64,000 bases of DNA from Cyanobacteria bacterium FACHB-502. GTDB lineage: Bacteria; Cyanobacteriota; Cyanobacteriia; Elainellales; Elainellaceae. The stretch is taken from contig JACJNZ010000034.1 in NCBI GenBank assembly GCA_014695325.1, positions 1-64,000 of the forward strand, in the 5' to 3' direction. Shown here in pieces: positions 1 through 8,522 of the stretch (position 1 is its first letter; every line of letters begins with the position of its first letter). A program made the position numbers and the translations under genes. Under the pieces are notes generated by a model. That model searched no databases. It was not told the origin of the DNA and saw nothing but the letters and a program-made list of their open reading frames with translations.

Positions 1-113
1 CGAAGAACATTCTGCTGAACGAGGGCATCCGGGCTTGGATGGCACCTCAGGATCAGCCGCACGAACAATTTGTATTCCCCGAAGAGGTACTGCCCCGTGG
101 TAACGCTCTCTAA
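1..113 (+). CDS. psbD: Photosystem II D2 protein, C-terminal end (partial)
   Basis: Only the last 37 codons are in the window, read from base 3. The tail includes [18 protein letters not shown] and ends [11 protein letters not shown], which is the conserved C-terminus of D2, one of the two reaction-centre core subunits of photosystem II in the thylakoid membrane. In the usual psbD-psbC operon psbC begins inside psbD. Here no psbC follows; instead a terminator comes 40 bases after the stop. This therefore looks like a monocistronic second psbD copy, as known for psbDII in Synechocystis, although the rest of the gene cannot be seen. Identification is secure; the copy assignment is inference. 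Confidence 0.93.
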   Translation, partial: KNILLNEGIRAWMAPQDQPHEQFVFPEEVLPRGNAL

Positions 114-154
114 CCCGATAATCATCTGGTAATCAAGGGAATAAGTGTTGAGTT

Positions 155-182
155 AGCTCCTGCCTTCGGGTAGGAGCTTTTT
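155..182 (+). terminator. Rho-independent terminator after psbD
   Basis: A 10-bp stem with one G-T pair (AGCTCCTGCC / GGTAGGAGCT) closes a TTCG tetraloop and runs into a short T tract. It lies 42 bases after the psbD stop and separates psbD from what follows. Confidence 0.85.
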
Positions 183-296
183 GCTGAAATTTTCACACAA
201 TCGATTTCCCTGTGCTAATGTAGTTGATAGGTGGTAACACCGAGCTTAAAGCTCTAACTTCTCAACAACCGTTTAGGGAATAAGGAGGTGATGCCC

Positions 297-368
297 ATGC
301 AAGATAGTAGTAAACGCCTGGGTCATCAGGTTAAGACAAGCTGGCTGCGCGCCGGAGCTGTTCTCTAA
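297..368 (+). CDS. Possible 23-aa small protein behind a very strong Shine-Dalgarno
   Basis: I do not recognise this peptide. A 23-codon ORF (starts MQDSSKRLGHQ, ends WLRAGAVL) begins at ATG 297. Upstream, AAGGAGGTGAT at 282-292 matches the anti-Shine-Dalgarno end of 16S rRNA over 11 bases, with 8 bases between GGAGG and the ATG. An in-frame ATG at 291 is too close to that site to be the likely start. The peptide is basic, with no evident membrane segment or signal peptide. A hairpin follows at about 401-435. Such a perfect ribosome site in front of a short ORF is rarely accidental, but the product could be a leader peptide or a free small protein, and I cannot name a family. Confidence 0.45.
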   Translation: MQDSSKRLGHQVKTSWLRAGAVL

Positions 369-1057
369 GAATCAGGTAACTTCCTGAAGCTTAGTTTCAA
401 GAGCGCACACTGATTGGAGTTCCTTCCGGCAGTTCGCTTTTAACCTATGACCCGCTACACCGCTCTCACTTTCAGCAATGAGAAAGATCCGAAAGGAAAT
501 TTTGAACCTGCTATCTAGTGAGAGCGGATAGTTTTTTGGGAACTTTTTTTTGAGGGGCTTTGTCTATCCCTTAGCGGCACTGATGTTTGCAGATAACATG
601 TTTGCAAATCGCAAGATGAATTGTCCGATCGATCGAACTGTCACACGAGAGATTCAATTCATTCATCAGGTCAGCTAACTTTAGTGGGTAAAGCAACATT
701 AGGTCTGAGATTTTTGCAAACCTTAATCTGGTTGCAACGAGTCTCACGTTCATTAAGGTTGTGATGTGTGCCGCCTCTGTTTAAGAACTAGCTGTTTAAG
801 AGCAGAGAGAATAGGCGAATAGCTGAATCGATTCAACCGTGATACGATATCAGTGTTTGGCTTACGAGAAGTAAGATTCTAAAGCCAATGTTTCGGTTGG
901 GTAAGACGTTGTCCATTGGGCGAAGTAATGTTAAACGGGCGATGTCCGCAATTGCTGCTTGAACCCAGAATCCGCCGTGATTAATACGGAGGGGTACGTC
1001 AAAATGATAGGTGTGGAATCTAAAGTCACTTTAGGTTTAGGTGTGAGGACTCAAACA
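369..1057. other. Gene-poor region between the small ORF and the porin
   Basis: Apart from a weak hairpin near 401-435 and the structured element at 461-537, no gene is supported here. The only longer ORF, on the minus strand at 571-753, has no ribosome site and no recognisable sequence. The last few hundred bases presumably hold the porin promoter and leader; two candidate porin starts with Shine-Dalgarno sites (GGAGGGG at 988, GAGG at 1045) lie at the end. Confidence 0.4.
461..537 (+). ncRNA. Structured RNA ending in an intrinsic terminator (unassigned)
   Basis: A perfect 11-bp inverted repeat (CCGCTCTCACT 461-471 / AGTGAGAGCGG 517-527) encloses a 45-base loop and is followed by six T residues. 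Within the loop AGCA (475-478) can pair with TGCT (509-512), and ATCC-GAAA-GGA forms a GNRA-type hairpin. A long loop with internal pairing is more than a plain terminator needs, so this may be a small RNA or the 3' part of a transcript carrying the short ORF at 297. No known RNA family was recognised. Confidence 0.4.
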
Positions 1058-2848
1058 ATGCTATCCAAAGTTCTAAAGCTGAACTATCTTGTTGCTACGC
1101 CTGCTTTTCTGGGCGCGGCCCTTCTAGTTTCGTCTTCTGCTTATGCGGCAGAATCCCAGGCTGGTGCTGATGCGCTGTTGAATACTGCTTCGGCTGCTAG
1201 CACGACACTACAAATTGATGCGACGGCTCCTATTGCTGCCGCTCCGACTGCTGAAGCTTCGGTTACTGAAACTCCGGTTGCTGAAGTTGCTCCGGTTGCT
1301 GAAACTCCGGTTGCTGAAGTTGCTCCTGCTGAACCTCTCCAGATTGCTCAAGCTGCTCCGGTTGCTGCTTCTGCTGAAACCAGTGTTGCATCGCTGGATG
1401 AGATCGTTCAGTACGGTAACGAAGTTTCTACAACTCAGGCTCAAGTTACGTCTATTTCTCAGCTCTCTGATGTTCAACCGACTGATTGGGCATTCCAGGC
1501 TCTCCAGTCTCTAGTCGAGCGTTACGGCTGTATTGCAGGTTATCCCGATGGAACCTACAGAGGTCAGCGTGCTCTGACCCGTTTTGAGTTTGCTGCTGGT
1601 TTAAACGCCTGTCTGGATCGCATCAGCGAGTTAATTGCCTCCAGTACGGCTGACCTCGCAACTAAGGAAGACCTGGCAACCCTGCGTCGCCTGCAGGACG
1701 AGTTCCAGGCTGAGCTGTCTACCCTTCGTGGTCGCGTGGATGCGCTGGAATCGCGTACTTCTGAGCTGGAAGCAAATCAGTTCTCGACCACGACAAAGCT
1801 GAACGGTGAAGTTATCTTTGCGGCTGCTGTGCCCATCGACTACGACGATGAAGAGTTCGATGATCAGGCAAATGCTGGTTATCGAGTTCGCTTGAACTTT
1901 GATACTAGTTTTACAGGCGAAGACTTGCTGCGGACTCGTCTGCAAGCTCGTGACTTCTCAAGCTACGATTCCCTTCAGGCTGGTCTAGGCGACTTAAACT
2001 GGTCGTTTGGTAGTGGTACAGAAGGTGAAGACAATGACATCGTGCTGAACCAGTTGTTCTATCAGTTTCCGCTGGGCGATCGCCTTACGGTGCTGTTGGG
2101 CGCTAACGCAACCAGTGACTCTGACTATGTAACCAGCACGATCAGCCCATTTGATAGCAGTGGTTCTGGTTCGTTGACCAACTTTGGTGCACCGCGCCAG
2201 TACGCTCTGGTCACAGGTGGTACAGGTCTTGGCTTGTTCTTTGAACTGAGTGAGAACTTGTCCTTGGATTTGAGCTACGCGGCTGACGAAGCTGAAGATT
2301 CTGAATCCGGTGCAGGTCTGTTCAACGGCGATGGCTCTTTCATGGGTCAGCTGACCTTCCTGAGCGATTTCGTTGACCTGGGTTTGATGTATGCCAACAC
2401 CTACTTGGGTGAAGGTTTCGGCTTCCTCAATGCAGACCGTCCTGAAGTGGCAAACGTCTACGGAGCACAGGTTAACTTCAAGTTTGGTGACTTTGAACTG
2501 GGCGGCGGTGTTGCCTATGCGCCGATTCGCGCTATCAATCGCGGTGATTATGATGTGTGGAGCTACCAGGGCACTCTGGCAATTCGTGACTTGGGCGGTC
2601 GCGGCAACCTGCTGGGTATTCTGGCTGGTGCACCCCTTTATGCAGGAGGTTTCGGAGACGGTACTTTCGGAACTCTGTCGGATGTTCGCAATCAGGATAC
2701 TCCGTTTGCTGTGGAAGGCTTCTATCGCTTCCGTCTCAACAGCAACATTGCGATCACGCCCGGTATCGTTTGGTTGACCAACCCGGGTAACGATGATGAC
2801 AACAGCGATTCGATCGCAGGGGTTGTTAGAACCACGTTCACCTTCTAG
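1058..2848 (+). CDS. SLH-domain outer-membrane porin (iron uptake porin family)
   Basis: Outer-membrane beta-barrel porin of the cyanobacterial SLH/OprB type, which lets small solutes, in some members inorganic iron, cross the outer membrane. From ATG 1058 (596 aa) a typical signal peptide ends at SSSAYAAES. Then come a low-complexity Ala/Pro/Val/Glu region (about 45-105) with near-exact repeats of AETPVAEVAPV, one SLH domain (about 135-195, with AGYPDGTYRGQRALTRFEFAAG) that anchors to peptidoglycan, a coiled coil (about 200-255) and the barrel ending in aromatic TTFTF, the usual outer-membrane insertion signal. ATG 1004, 9 bases after GGAGGGG, is in frame and equally well placed but would lengthen the signal n-region by 18 residues. 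Transcribed alone, with a terminator after it. Confidence 0.9.
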   Translation: MLSKVLKLNYLVATPAFLGAALLVSSSAYAAESQAGADALLNTASAASTTLQIDATAPIAAAPTAEASVTETPVAEVAPVAETPVAEVAPAEPLQIAQAAPVAASAETSVASLDEIVQYGNEVSTTQAQVTSISQLSDVQPTDWAFQALQSLVERYGCIAGYPDGTYRGQRALTRFEFAAGLNACLDRISELIASSTADLATKEDLATLRRLQDEFQAELSTLRGRVDALESRTSELEANQFSTTTKLNGEVIFAAAVPIDYDDEEFDDQANAGYRVRLNFDTSFTGEDLLRTRLQARDFSSYDSLQAGLGDLNWSFGSGTEGEDNDIVLNQLFYQFPLGDRLTVLLGANATSDSDYVTSTISPFDSSGSGSLTNFGAPRQYALVTGGTGLGLFFELSENLSLDLSYAADEAEDSESGAGLFNGDGSFMGQLTFLSDFVDLGLMYANTYLGEGFGFLNADRPEVANVYGAQVNFKFGDFELGGGVAYAPIRAINRGDYDVWSYQGTLAIRDLGGRGNLLGILAGAPLYAGGFGDGTFGTLSDVRNQDTPFAVEGFYRFRLNSNIAITPGIVWLTNPGNDDDNSDSIAGVVRTTFTF

Positions 2849-2915
2849 ATTGCGAGTGACGGGACTGAGACGGAGATAGCAAAATTTCTTTCCTGTCCCT
2901 ACTCTAAATTGATCG

Positions 2916-2947
2916 GCTCAAGCTTCTTAACGAGGCTTGGGCTTTTT
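2916..2947 (+). terminator. Rho-independent terminator after the porin gene
   Basis: Stem GCTCAAGC / GCTTGGGC (one wobble pair) with a short loop, followed by TTTTT. Confidence 0.8.
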
Positions 2948-3131
2948 AATTTGGGAGCAATTTTGTAGAGGCTATTTCATTAACATCTTGTGCGTTCTTC
3001 CTAATAAGGCCTTTACGGAACTGCGGCGCAGCTTCAGAAGATGAGTGTTCTGCGATCGCTCTACATCAAACGATTGCTAAATTAATTGGGGCGTTTCCTC
3101 TAACTCTACAAACCCGACTGGAGAACCGGGA

Positions 3132-3154
3132 TATACTGGAGAGGAACCCCTCTC
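3132..3154 (+). promoter_or_regulatory. -10 box and SD-sequestering hairpin before the Rrf2 gene
   Basis: TATACT at 3132-3137 is a good -10 element. Directly after it, GAGAGG (3139-3144) pairs perfectly with CCTCTC (3149-3154) across AACC, and the start codon follows at 3156. The left arm contains the Shine-Dalgarno, so the hairpin would hide the ribosome site or, as DNA, provide a dyad next to the -10. An imperfect CCCG...CGGG dyad lies just upstream (about 3113-3130). Function is inferred from position only. Confidence 0.45.
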
Positions 3155-3155
3155 A

Positions 3156-3602
3156 ATGTTTGCCGTGGAACTCTCTTGTAAAAGTGAATATGCCCTGTTG
3201 GCACTTCTGGAGCTTACTGCACATTACAGCAGCGGTGAACCGCTTCAAATTCGACAGATTGCTGCTGAGCAGAATATCCCCGATCGCTATCTAGAGCAGC
3301 TTCTAGCGGTTTTAAGACGTGCAAATCTGGTTCGCAGTCAGCGAGGCGCACGAGGAGGATATCTGCTTGCGCGTGAGCCTTGGAAGATTACTTTACTTGA
3401 GGTTGTGAACTGTATCGAAGGAATTGATACTCATGATGCTGAGTTAACCCGTGAGCCTAAATCTGTTGAAGGAATGGTGATTCGAGAAGTTTGGCATGAA
3501 GCAGGTCAAGCAGCTTATGCTGTGCTGCAAAAGTACACTCTACAGGACATTGCCGAGAAACGAGACTCTAGGCGGCAGCTTGACTTTATGTACTATATCT
3601 AG
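3156..3602 (+). CDS. Rrf2-family transcriptional regulator
   Basis: 148-aa winged-helix DNA-binding protein of the Rrf2 family. The N-terminal half has the family signature: LSCKSEYALLALLELTAHY, then QIRQIAAEQNIPDRYLEQLL (recognition helix) and RGARGGYLLA in the wing. Only two cysteines are present and not in the spacing that binds the Fe-S cluster of IscR, so it more resembles the cluster-less CymR subgroup. The next gene is cysK; in Bacillus, CymR represses sulfur genes and uses CysK as its sensor partner, so a cysteine/sulfur role is a reasonable inference. ATG 3156 is preceded by GAGAGG held in a hairpin, hinting at autoregulation. Confidence 0.88.
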   Translation: MFAVELSCKSEYALLALLELTAHYSSGEPLQIRQIAAEQNIPDRYLEQLLAVLRRANLVRSQRGARGGYLLAREPWKITLLEVVNCIEGIDTHDAELTREPKSVEGMVIREVWHEAGQAAYAVLQKYTLQDIAEKRDSRRQLDFMYYI

Positions 3603-3754
3603 TTAATGTCTGCTAACTTCTAGTTGTCCGGGTTTAAGGCGAGTTGATGATAAAGCAATCGATAACTCAAGCTGTGAATAGAGCATGCTAGCTTTAGCAG
3701 CTACTGGGCATGTTTCTGGTTTTTCGCTCCTACCGTTGCTATCCCACGAAATTT

Positions 3755-4717
3755 ATGCGTATCGCTAAGAATATTACAGAGTTGATTGGTCGAACTCCGC
3801 TGGTTCAGTTAAACCGCATTCCGCAGGATGAGGGCTGTGTTGCACAAATTGTGGTGAAACTGGAGGGAATGAACCCTTCTGCCTCAGTCAAAGATCGCAT
3901 TGGCATTAGCATGATCGAGGCGGCAGAGCGGGAGAATTTAATTAAGCCGGGGAAAACGGTTTTAGTGGAGCCGACCTCAGGCAATACTGGAATCGCGCTG
4001 GCAATGGCAGCCGCTGCAAAAGGGTATCGGTTGATCCTGACTATGCCGGAGACGATGAGCTCGGAGCGACGAGCAATGCTGCGGGCATATGGGGCAGAGC
4101 TGGAGCTAACTCCAGGAATTGAGGGTATGGCAGGCTGTATTCAGCGGGCACAGCAAATCGTTCATTCGATGCCAGATGCTTACATGCTGCAACAGTTTAG
4201 CAATCCGGCAAACCCAGAAATTCATCGCAATACGACTGCACTGGAGATTTGGGAAGACACGGACGGGCAAGTTGATTTTTTGGTTGCAGGGGTAGGAACT
4301 GGAGGAACGATTACTGGGGTTTCGGAAGTGCTGAAGCAGAAGAAGCCTTCGTTTCAGACGATCGCCGTAGAGCCACAGAATAGTCCTATTCTCTCAGGCG
4401 GCAGACCGGGTCCCCATAAAATTCAGGGGATTGGTGCAGGCTTTATTCCCCAAGTGCTTCGGACAGACCTGATTGATGAAGTTATCACAATCGGCGATGA
4501 GGAAGCGATCGCTTATGGACGGCGAATGGCAAGAGAAGAAGGGCTCTTGTCGGGCATTTCTAGCGGGGCAGCCCTTGCCGCAGCGATTAAAATTGGCTGT
4601 CGTCCTGAGAACGCAGGCAAGCTGATTGTGATGGTACAGCCCAGCTTTGGCGAACGCTATCTTAGTACTCCGCTCTTCCAGGACCCGGAACTCGCTGCGG
4701 CTGGGAAGGTGGGGTAA
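3755..4717 (+). CDS. cysK: Cysteine synthase A (O-acetylserine sulfhydrylase)
   Basis: PLP enzyme that makes L-cysteine from O-acetylserine and sulfide in the cytoplasm. From ATG 3755 it is 320 aa, the normal length. The PLP lysine is K46 in [11 protein letters not shown], the substrate loop is TSGNTGI (74-80), and the phosphate-binding glycine-rich loop is [10 protein letters not shown]. The upstream in-frame Met at 3710 would add a 15-residue non-conserved leader; [17 protein letters not shown] is the usual family N-terminus, so 3755 is preferred. It follows the Rrf2 gene by 150 bases and may share its control. Confidence 0.93.
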   Translation: MRIAKNITELIGRTPLVQLNRIPQDEGCVAQIVVKLEGMNPSASVKDRIGISMIEAAERENLIKPGKTVLVEPTSGNTGIALAMAAAAKGYRLILTMPETMSSERRAMLRAYGAELELTPGIEGMAGCIQRAQQIVHSMPDAYMLQQFSNPANPEIHRNTTALEIWEDTDGQVDFLVAGVGTGGTITGVSEVLKQKKPSFQTIAVEPQNSPILSGGRPGPHKIQGIGAGFIPQVLRTDLIDEVITIGDEEAIAYGRRMAREEGLLSGISSGAALAAAIKIGCRPENAGKLIVMVQPSFGERYLSTPLFQDPELAAAGKVG

Positions 4718-4824
4718 AACAAAAACATCTGCCCTGTGTCTGAATTGATTGCTGCCGCTTTCTGAAGGGGGAATCGTTCCTTGGGAAGCGTTAACGGGGT
4801 GCAGCGAATCGATAAAATGAGGAT

Positions 4825-5538
4825 ATGGCAGAGGTTAATCACTACGACACGCTTGAGCTGAGCCCCTTGGCAAGTCAGGCAGAAATTAAGCAAGCTTATC
4901 GTCGGCTGGCAAAACAATTTCATCCCGATACGAATCCTGATGCTTCAGGGCACGATCGGATCGCTAAAATTAACGCCGCCTATGAAGTGTTGAGCGATCC
5001 CCGCCAGCGGCAGTCTTACGATCGCCACCTTTCCTATGGGCAGGCAGTTCATTTTGATCCCCATGCTGAGACTCAGCGGCACCAGCGGGCTGCTGCTGCT
5101 CAACGGGAGTATCAGAAGCGACAGACCGGACGAGATAGCGATGCTGAACTGCAACTTTGGCTCAAGCGGGTTTATCAGCCTGTGAACCGGATGCTGAATC
5201 GGATTTTGAGTTCGCTTCAGGATCAGATTGATGACCTGGCAGCCGATCCGTTTGATGATGAATTGCTGGAGGAATTTCAGGATTATCTGGAGAACTGCCG
5301 CCAAGAATTGCAGCAGGCACAGCGATTGTTTCGTTCTCTGCCGAATCCGCCTAATGTGGCAGGGGTAGCAGCGCACCTTTATTACTGCCTCAATCAGGTG
5401 GGAGACGGTCTAGACGAACTGGAGCGATTTATCTCCAGCTACGACGACCACTATCTGCACACTGGGCAGGAGCTATTTCGGATTGCAAAAGGGCTAAAGC
5501 GAGAGGCACAGACGGCGGTTCGAGAAGTGACTCGCTGA
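4825..5538 (+). CDS. J-domain (DnaJ-like) protein
   Basis: 237-aa protein with an N-terminal J domain (about 5-67): [26 protein letters not shown], the HPD tripeptide that stimulates DnaK ATPase, and [19 protein letters not shown]. There is no Gly/Phe region and no zinc-finger domain, so it is a type III J protein and not the general chaperone DnaJ. The remaining 160 residues are polar and mostly alpha-helical, with no domain I recognise; they probably direct DnaK to a specific client. It lies between cysK and der on the same strand. Confidence 0.88.
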   Translation: MAEVNHYDTLELSPLASQAEIKQAYRRLAKQFHPDTNPDASGHDRIAKINAAYEVLSDPRQRQSYDRHLSYGQAVHFDPHAETQRHQRAAAAQREYQKRQTGRDSDAELQLWLKRVYQPVNRMLNRILSSLQDQIDDLAADPFDDELLEEFQDYLENCRQELQQAQRLFRSLPNPPNVAGVAAHLYYCLNQVGDGLDELERFISSYDDHYLHTGQELFRIAKGLKREAQTAVREVTR

Positions 5539-5624
5539 GACGGAAAACTCGACCTCTCGTTATCCTAGCAATCTCGTTACAATGGAGTTTTGGATTCTTC
5601 GGGTTAACCGCCCGCACCCTTGCC

Positions 5625-6986
5625 ATGCCCTTACCTGTTGTTGCTGTGATTGGTCGCCCAAATGTGGGCAAATCAACGATCGTGAACCGTCTGACGGGCG
5701 CGATGGATGCGATCGTCCATGATGAACCTGGCGTAACCCGTGATCGGACCTATCGCCCTGCCTTTTGGAACGATCGTGAATTTCTGGTGGTAGATACGGG
5801 CGGACTCGTGTTTGACGATGACACTGAATTTCTGCCGCTGATTCGGGAACAGGCAGAAGCTGCCCTGACCGAAGCCAGTGCTGCCATTTTTGTAGTCGAT
5901 GGACAAGCGGGCTTAACTGCGGCGGATGAGTCGATCGCGGACTGGTTGCGGCAGCAGTCGGTTCCGGTTTTGCTGACGGTGAATAAATGTGAGTCAGTCG
6001 AACAAGGGCTGGCACAGGCGGCAGAGTTTTGGGCATTGGGGCTGGGCGAACCCTTTCCGGTATCGGGCATTCATGGCAACGGCACGGGCGAACTGCTGGA
6101 TAGCCTGCTGCCCTATTTGCCTCCGAAGGATGAACTGGAAGAGGAAGCAGAAATCCGGGTGGCGATCGTTGGTCGTCCAAATGTGGGCAAGTCGAGTTTG
6201 CTGAATGCATTTGTGGGTGAAAATCGGGCAATTGTCAGTCCGATCTCTGGCACAACGCGGGATGCGATCGATATGGTTGTAGAGCGGGGCGGAAAACGCT
6301 ATCGCTTGATTGACACCGCAGGCATTCGTAAAAAGAAGAACGTTGATTACGGTCCTGAATTTTTTGGGATTAACCGATCGTTCAAAGCGATTCGACGGGC
6401 AGATGTCGTGCTGCTCGTGATTGATGCGCTGGACGGTGTGACCGAGCAAGATCAGAAGCTCGCTGGACGGATCGAAGAAGAAGGACGCGCCTGCATTCTG
6501 GTGGTGAACAAATGGGACGCGATCGAAAAAGATTCCCACACGATCTATGAATACGATCGGCAAATTAAAGAGCGGCTGCACTTTCTGGAGTGGGCAGAAA
6601 TAATCTTCGTTAGTGCCCAGAGCGGACAGCGCGTAGAGAAAATTTTAGAGCTGGTGAATACCGCAGCCGAGCAGCACCAGCGGCGGGTCAGTACGTCTGT
6701 GATTAACGAAGTGCTAGAAGAAGCACTGCGTTGGCATACCCCTCCGACCACGCGCCAGGGCAAACAGGGCAGAATTTATTACGGCACGCAGGTGAGTAGC
6801 CAACCGCCCTCGATCGCCCTATTTGTCAACGACCCTAAGCTGTTTAATGAAAACTATCGCCGCTATGTTGAACGGCAGTTTCGGCAGCAGTTGGGCTTTA
6901 CAGGCTCTCCGATTCGGCTGTTTTGGCGCGGTAAGAAGGTGCGAGAAGTCGAGCGGAACACGGCGAACCGAGCTACGAGAGTTTAA
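5625..6986 (+). CDS. der: Ribosome-assembly GTPase Der (EngA)
   Basis: 453-aa GTPase needed for late assembly of the 50S ribosomal subunit. Two tandem GTPase domains are visible. The first has GRPNVGKST (10-18) and the DxxG motif in VVDTGG; the second has GRPNVGKSS (about 183) and DTAG, with NKWD further on. The C-terminal KH-like domain ends with the family's basic tail. Length and layout are normal. The next gene starts 27 bases after the stop, so the two are probably co-transcribed. Confidence 0.96.
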   Translation: MPLPVVAVIGRPNVGKSTIVNRLTGAMDAIVHDEPGVTRDRTYRPAFWNDREFLVVDTGGLVFDDDTEFLPLIREQAEAALTEASAAIFVVDGQAGLTAADESIADWLRQQSVPVLLTVNKCESVEQGLAQAAEFWALGLGEPFPVSGIHGNGTGELLDSLLPYLPPKDELEEEAEIRVAIVGRPNVGKSSLLNAFVGENRAIVSPISGTTRDAIDMVVERGGKRYRLIDTAGIRKKKNVDYGPEFFGINRSFKAIRRADVVLLVIDALDGVTEQDQKLAGRIEEEGRACILVVNKWDAIEKDSHTIYEYDRQIKERLHFLEWAEIIFVSAQSGQRVEKILELVNTAAEQHQRRVSTSVINEVLEEALRWHTPPTTRQGKQGRIYYGTQVSSQPPSIALFVNDPKLFNENYRRYVERQFRQQLGFTGSPIRLFWRGKKVREVERNTANRATRV

Positions 6987-7013
6987 CGATTTTCTGAACG
7001 CAAAGCTGAAGCT

Positions 7014-7943
7014 ATGGATTTACTTCGATCGCTGCCCATCGGACTCTATCTGGAACAGCCGATCACCTGGCTTCACCGCATTGATGCCAGAGTTAAGCTA
7101 GGGTGGCTGCTCACTCTCATGCTGACTCCGATATCGGCAAACCCGTGGTGGCGGCTTTCGCTGGTAGGCTGGCTGCTGCTGTTTACGCTGGCAACCCGGC
7201 TGCCCTTTCGCGTCTGGAAGCGGCAAATTGGACTTGTGCTGTTTTTTAGTGTGCTGCTGTTTGCAGTAACGTTATTTGCGCCCGACGGATTGACCGTTCC
7301 CAATCAAAATCGGTTGCCTGCTGATGGACTGCCTCAGCCTGCGGGCAATGCGGCTTCTGGTGCTGCCCAGACTGTTCCTCGCGTCGATCCGCTGCCTCAG
7401 CCGACCGATTATCGGTATGTGCTGTTTGAGCGGGGCAATATTCGCGTGACGCGACGATCGGTTGAACTGGCGGTGCGCGTTGGGACGTTTATGTTTGTCC
7501 TGATTTACAGTACGAATCTTTATCTGCTGACTACTGCGCCGGAAGAGATTACAGCGGGACTGGAAGATTTGATGCAGCCCTTGCGTCGCTTTAATGTCCC
7601 TGTTACCGAAATTGTGCTGACGCTGACGCTCTCACTGCGGTTTATTCCGCTGGTGCTGGAGGAAGTGCAAAACCTGGTGCGATCGATTCGAACCAGAGCC
7701 ATTAATTGGAAAAAGCTCGGTTTTCGGGGTTCGACTCAGGTTTGGACGACGGTTGCCGAAAAGCTGGTAGATAACTTGCTGGTTCGTGCCGAACAAATTG
7801 CCAGTGCGATGCAGGTGCGGGGGTTTACTTCGCCCGATCGCCATCAGGTGCAGTGGCATCAGTTTAAGCTGGGCAGTTTAGACTGGCTCGCCTTGGGTGG
7901 CATTGTCGTGTTCTGGATTGCTCGATTTGCGATCGGCAGTTAG
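7014..7943 (+). CDS. Energy-coupling factor (ECF) transporter T component, CbiQ/EcfT family
   Basis: 309-aa inner-membrane protein with about five to six hydrophobic segments. The start MDLLRSLPIGLYLEQPITWLHRIDARVK is typical of CbiQ/EcfT, and the late cytoplasmic helices carry the coupling-type motif around SAMQVRGF (about 263-270), where EcfT contacts the ATPase subunits. ECF transporters take up vitamins or metal ions using a T unit, two ATPases and a substrate-binding S unit. None of those partners is in the window, so the substrate is unknown. An extra Pro/Ala-rich loop (about 95-125) is present between membrane segments. Confidence 0.85.
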   Translation: MDLLRSLPIGLYLEQPITWLHRIDARVKLGWLLTLMLTPISANPWWRLSLVGWLLLFTLATRLPFRVWKRQIGLVLFFSVLLFAVTLFAPDGLTVPNQNRLPADGLPQPAGNAASGAAQTVPRVDPLPQPTDYRYVLFERGNIRVTRRSVELAVRVGTFMFVLIYSTNLYLLTTAPEEITAGLEDLMQPLRRFNVPVTEIVLTLTLSLRFIPLVLEEVQNLVRSIRTRAINWKKLGFRGSTQVWTTVAEKLVDNLLVRAEQIASAMQVRGFTSPDRHQVQWHQFKLGSLDWLALGGIVVFWIARFAIGS

Positions 7944-8252
7944 CCGTTTTTACTGTTGTTCATTCCTTTTATTTTTTCACTCTTATTTAGGGTTAAAACC
8001 TTGAAGCAGAGCCCTGCCTCTACAGCTTGAGGGATAGAAATTTATCCAGAAGAAGGACTGGATTGCTGTAGCGGGATAGCACATTTTCACATAAAGTTAA
8101 TGAATAAATGTTGGAAGCTCTTTTCTGTAAAGGGTAGTATTCACCTTGCCAACTTTTGCATTTTCTTTTGTATTTTGTAGACTTCCTGTTTATCTGCTAA
8201 ATCCTATACAGCAATGCCCGATTCTGCCAGTTCCCAATCTTTTGAAAATCGG
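7944..8252. other. Intergenic region upstream of pipX
   Basis: About 300 bases with no gene. GTA-N8-TAT at 8127-8140 is one base off the NtcA consensus GTAN8TAC, but the nearest -10-like TATTTT (8171) is about 30 bases away, more than the usual 22, so I do not call it a binding site. This stretch must contain the pipX promoter. Confidence 0.35.
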
Positions 8253-8522
8253 ATGAGCAGTGAAACTTACTTGAATCATCCAACCTTCGGCTTGCTGTTT
8301 CGCATCTGTGTAATTGATGACAATCGGGAACTGTTTTCAACGCTTTATGCCCAACGTCTATTTTTTCTGGTTGCCACTACAGCTCAGGGCATTCAATTTG
8401 AGCCGCTTGGTCGGAGCGATGCCCGAATTTTAGTAGAAGGACGACTGCGCGAACTGCGCCGAACAGGACAATCCGGCGAACACAGCAAAGTGCAAGCTAT
8501 TCATCAACAAACGTTTCAATAG
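8253..8522 (+). CDS. pipX: PipX, coactivator of NtcA and partner of PII
   Basis: Small regulator of nitrogen control. PipX binds either the PII protein or the transcription factor NtcA, linking the 2-oxoglutarate signal to nitrogen-gene expression. From ATG 8253 it is 89 aa, the length of the known Synechococcus protein, with the conserved YLNHPTFGLLFRIC start, TLYAQRLFFLV and FEPLGRSDARILVEGRLRELRR. An upstream in-frame ATG (8214) would add 13 residues not found in the family. The stop codon overlaps the GTG start of the next gene, so pipX and pipY form an operon. Confidence 0.95.
   Translation: MSSETYLNHPTFGLLFRICVIDDNRELFSTLYAQRLFFLVATTAQGIQFEPLGRSDARILVEGRLRELRRTGQSGEHSKVQAIHQQTFQ

Noticed and set aside
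461-537. Signal recognition particle RNA (TCCGAAAGGA core)
   Set aside because: Only the tetraloop region is vaguely similar; the conserved SRP core around GGAAGCAGCC is missing.
571-753. 60-aa minus-strand ORF in the gap before the porin
   Set aside because: No ribosome site and no protein-like pattern.
1208-1514. Leu/Arg- and Ser/Asn-rich ORFs on both strands over the porin N-terminus
   Set aside because: They are other-frame readings of the repeated Ala/Pro/Val/Glu linker of the porin gene.
5560-6581. Long minus-strand ORFs (up to 223 aa) opposite der
   Set aside because: They lie wholly within der, have no ribosome site, and their Pro/Arg/His-rich composition is that of antisense frames.
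8127-8140. GTA-N8-TAT upstream of pipX as an NtcA site
   Set aside because: One base off consensus and the spacing to the nearest -10 box is about 30, not 22.
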